This document shows, piece after piece, positions 63,672 through 64,000 of a stretch of 64,000 nucleotides of DNA. The first letter of the stretch is position 1. Every line of letters starts with the position of its first letter. The notes beneath the pieces are model-generated. The model was not told the DNA's origin, made no database searches, and saw only the letters and a list, made by a program, of their open reading frames with translations. The stretch is from an uncultured Roseovarius sp. GTDB taxonomy: Bacteria > Pseudomonadota > Alphaproteobacteria > Rhodobacterales > Rhodobacteraceae. Both the position numbers and the translations under genes were made by a program. The stretch is taken from assembly GCF_947489715.1 (NCBI RefSeq), contig NZ_CANLER010000008.1, positions 186,001 to 250,000 of the forward strand, given 5' to 3'.

Positions 63672-64000
63672 GTCAAGCTCACCTGTTTCGCGTCGGGCAC
63701 TAACTGTGCCAGCACTTCGGCACTTGCGACCACACTTGGCAAGCCCGCCCCGGGATGGGTACCAGCACCCACAACGTAAAGACCACGGACCTCCTCGCTG
63801 ACGTTATGCGGTCGAAACCATGCGCTTTGCAGAATGCGGGGTTCCAACGAAAAGCCAGCGCCATAAGGGCTGAGATATCTGTCGCGAAAAGTTTCAGGTG
63901 TGAACATCATGGATGCGGTGACATGCTGGCCCAGACCTGGCAACAACTGTTCTTCCAACACGGCCTGCACCTTCAGGCGATAGTTCTCGGCCATCTCGCT
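63668..64000 (-). CDS. crtI: Phytoene desaturase (3' end only; cut by window edge)
   Basis: Last 110 or so residues of a CrtI-type desaturase. The frame stays open to the right edge. It contains TPETFRDRYLSPYGAGFSLE and the C-terminal flavin motif GLYVVGAGTHPGAGLPSVVA. It converts phytoene to neurosporene in this pathway. The gene is upstream of crtB in the same transcript. Confidence 0.93.
   Translation of the reverse strand, partial: SEMAENYRLKVQAVLEEQLLPGLGQHVTASMMFTPETFRDRYLSPYGAGFSLEPRILQSAWFRPHNVSEEVRGLYVVGAGTHPGAGLPSVVASAEVLAQLVPDAKQVSLT

Overview
The window is a large part of an alphaproteobacterial photosynthesis gene cluster (PGC) with about 24 kb of flanking metabolic DNA on its left. 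Gene content and order (bchF-N-B-H-L-M-lhaA-puhABC, acsF-puhE-hemA-cycA, crtEF-bchCXYZ-pufQBALMC, ppaA-ppsR-bchG-pucC-bchP-idi), the spheroidene-type carotenoid genes crtB/C/D/E/F/I, and the aerobic cyclase AcsF with no BchE in view point to a Rhodobacterales/Roseobacter-group bacterium, probably an aerobic anoxygenic phototroph. This is inferred from gene content, not from a 16S gene.

Left flank (1-19.4 kb). The window opens inside a ugpE-like permease followed by a ugpC-like ATPase. Next is a LysR regulator, divergent from an FAD amine oxidase and a complete polyamine-type ABC importer (binding protein, ATPase, two permeases; 2.9-8.3 kb). From 8.5 to 18.7 kb a tightly packed minus-strand series encodes, in transcription order, a tandem betaine-type ABC permease, a BisC/DMSO-reductase-like molybdoenzyme, a frameshifted GcvT/DmdA-like methyltransferase, an iron-type alcohol dehydrogenase, a CoA-ester lyase, an SBP56/methanethiol-oxidase-like protein, a 2Fe-2S ferredoxin, a CoA-binding protein and a GST. 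It resembles a route for a methylated sulfur or onium compound. It ends abruptly at about 18.71 kb, where the 5'-truncated permease meets the 5'-truncated end of a GMC oxidoreductase head to head, followed by a glyoxalase-like remnant. This looks like a deletion scar at the edge of the PGC.

Light-sensing module (19.4-24.0 kb, minus strand). A degenerate heme-oxygenase-like gene is translationally coupled to a bacteriophytochrome histidine kinase, which overlaps a FixJ-type response regulator. Downstream is a second AerR/PpaA-like cobalamin-binding protein. It sits directly beside the PGC and may add a red-light or B12-light input to it.

PGC left arm (24.2-42.9 kb). The minus-strand genes ppaA, ppsR, bchG, pucC, bchP and idi diverge from the plus-strand run bchF-N-B-H-L-M-lhaA-puhA-puhB-puhC, a small conserved ORF, acsF, puhE, hemA and cycA. 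A strong hairpin terminator separates cycA from the convergent dxs.

PGC right arm (46.7-64.0 kb). The minus-strand superoperon crtE-crtF-bchC-X-Y-Z-pufQ-B-A-L-M-C-dxs runs towards the middle. crtD and crtC are on the plus strand, convergent with tspO, crtB and crtI, the last cut by the window end. pufB and pufA were found by direct translation. PufC has only three CxxCH sites. TGT-N12-ACA sites of PpsR/CrtJ type lie before bchG, between ppaA and bchF, before bchC, and between crtE and crtD, so one repressor with its antirepressor probably governs the main pigment and reaction-centre units. bchI, bchD, bchO and crtA are not in the window and may lie beyond crtI.
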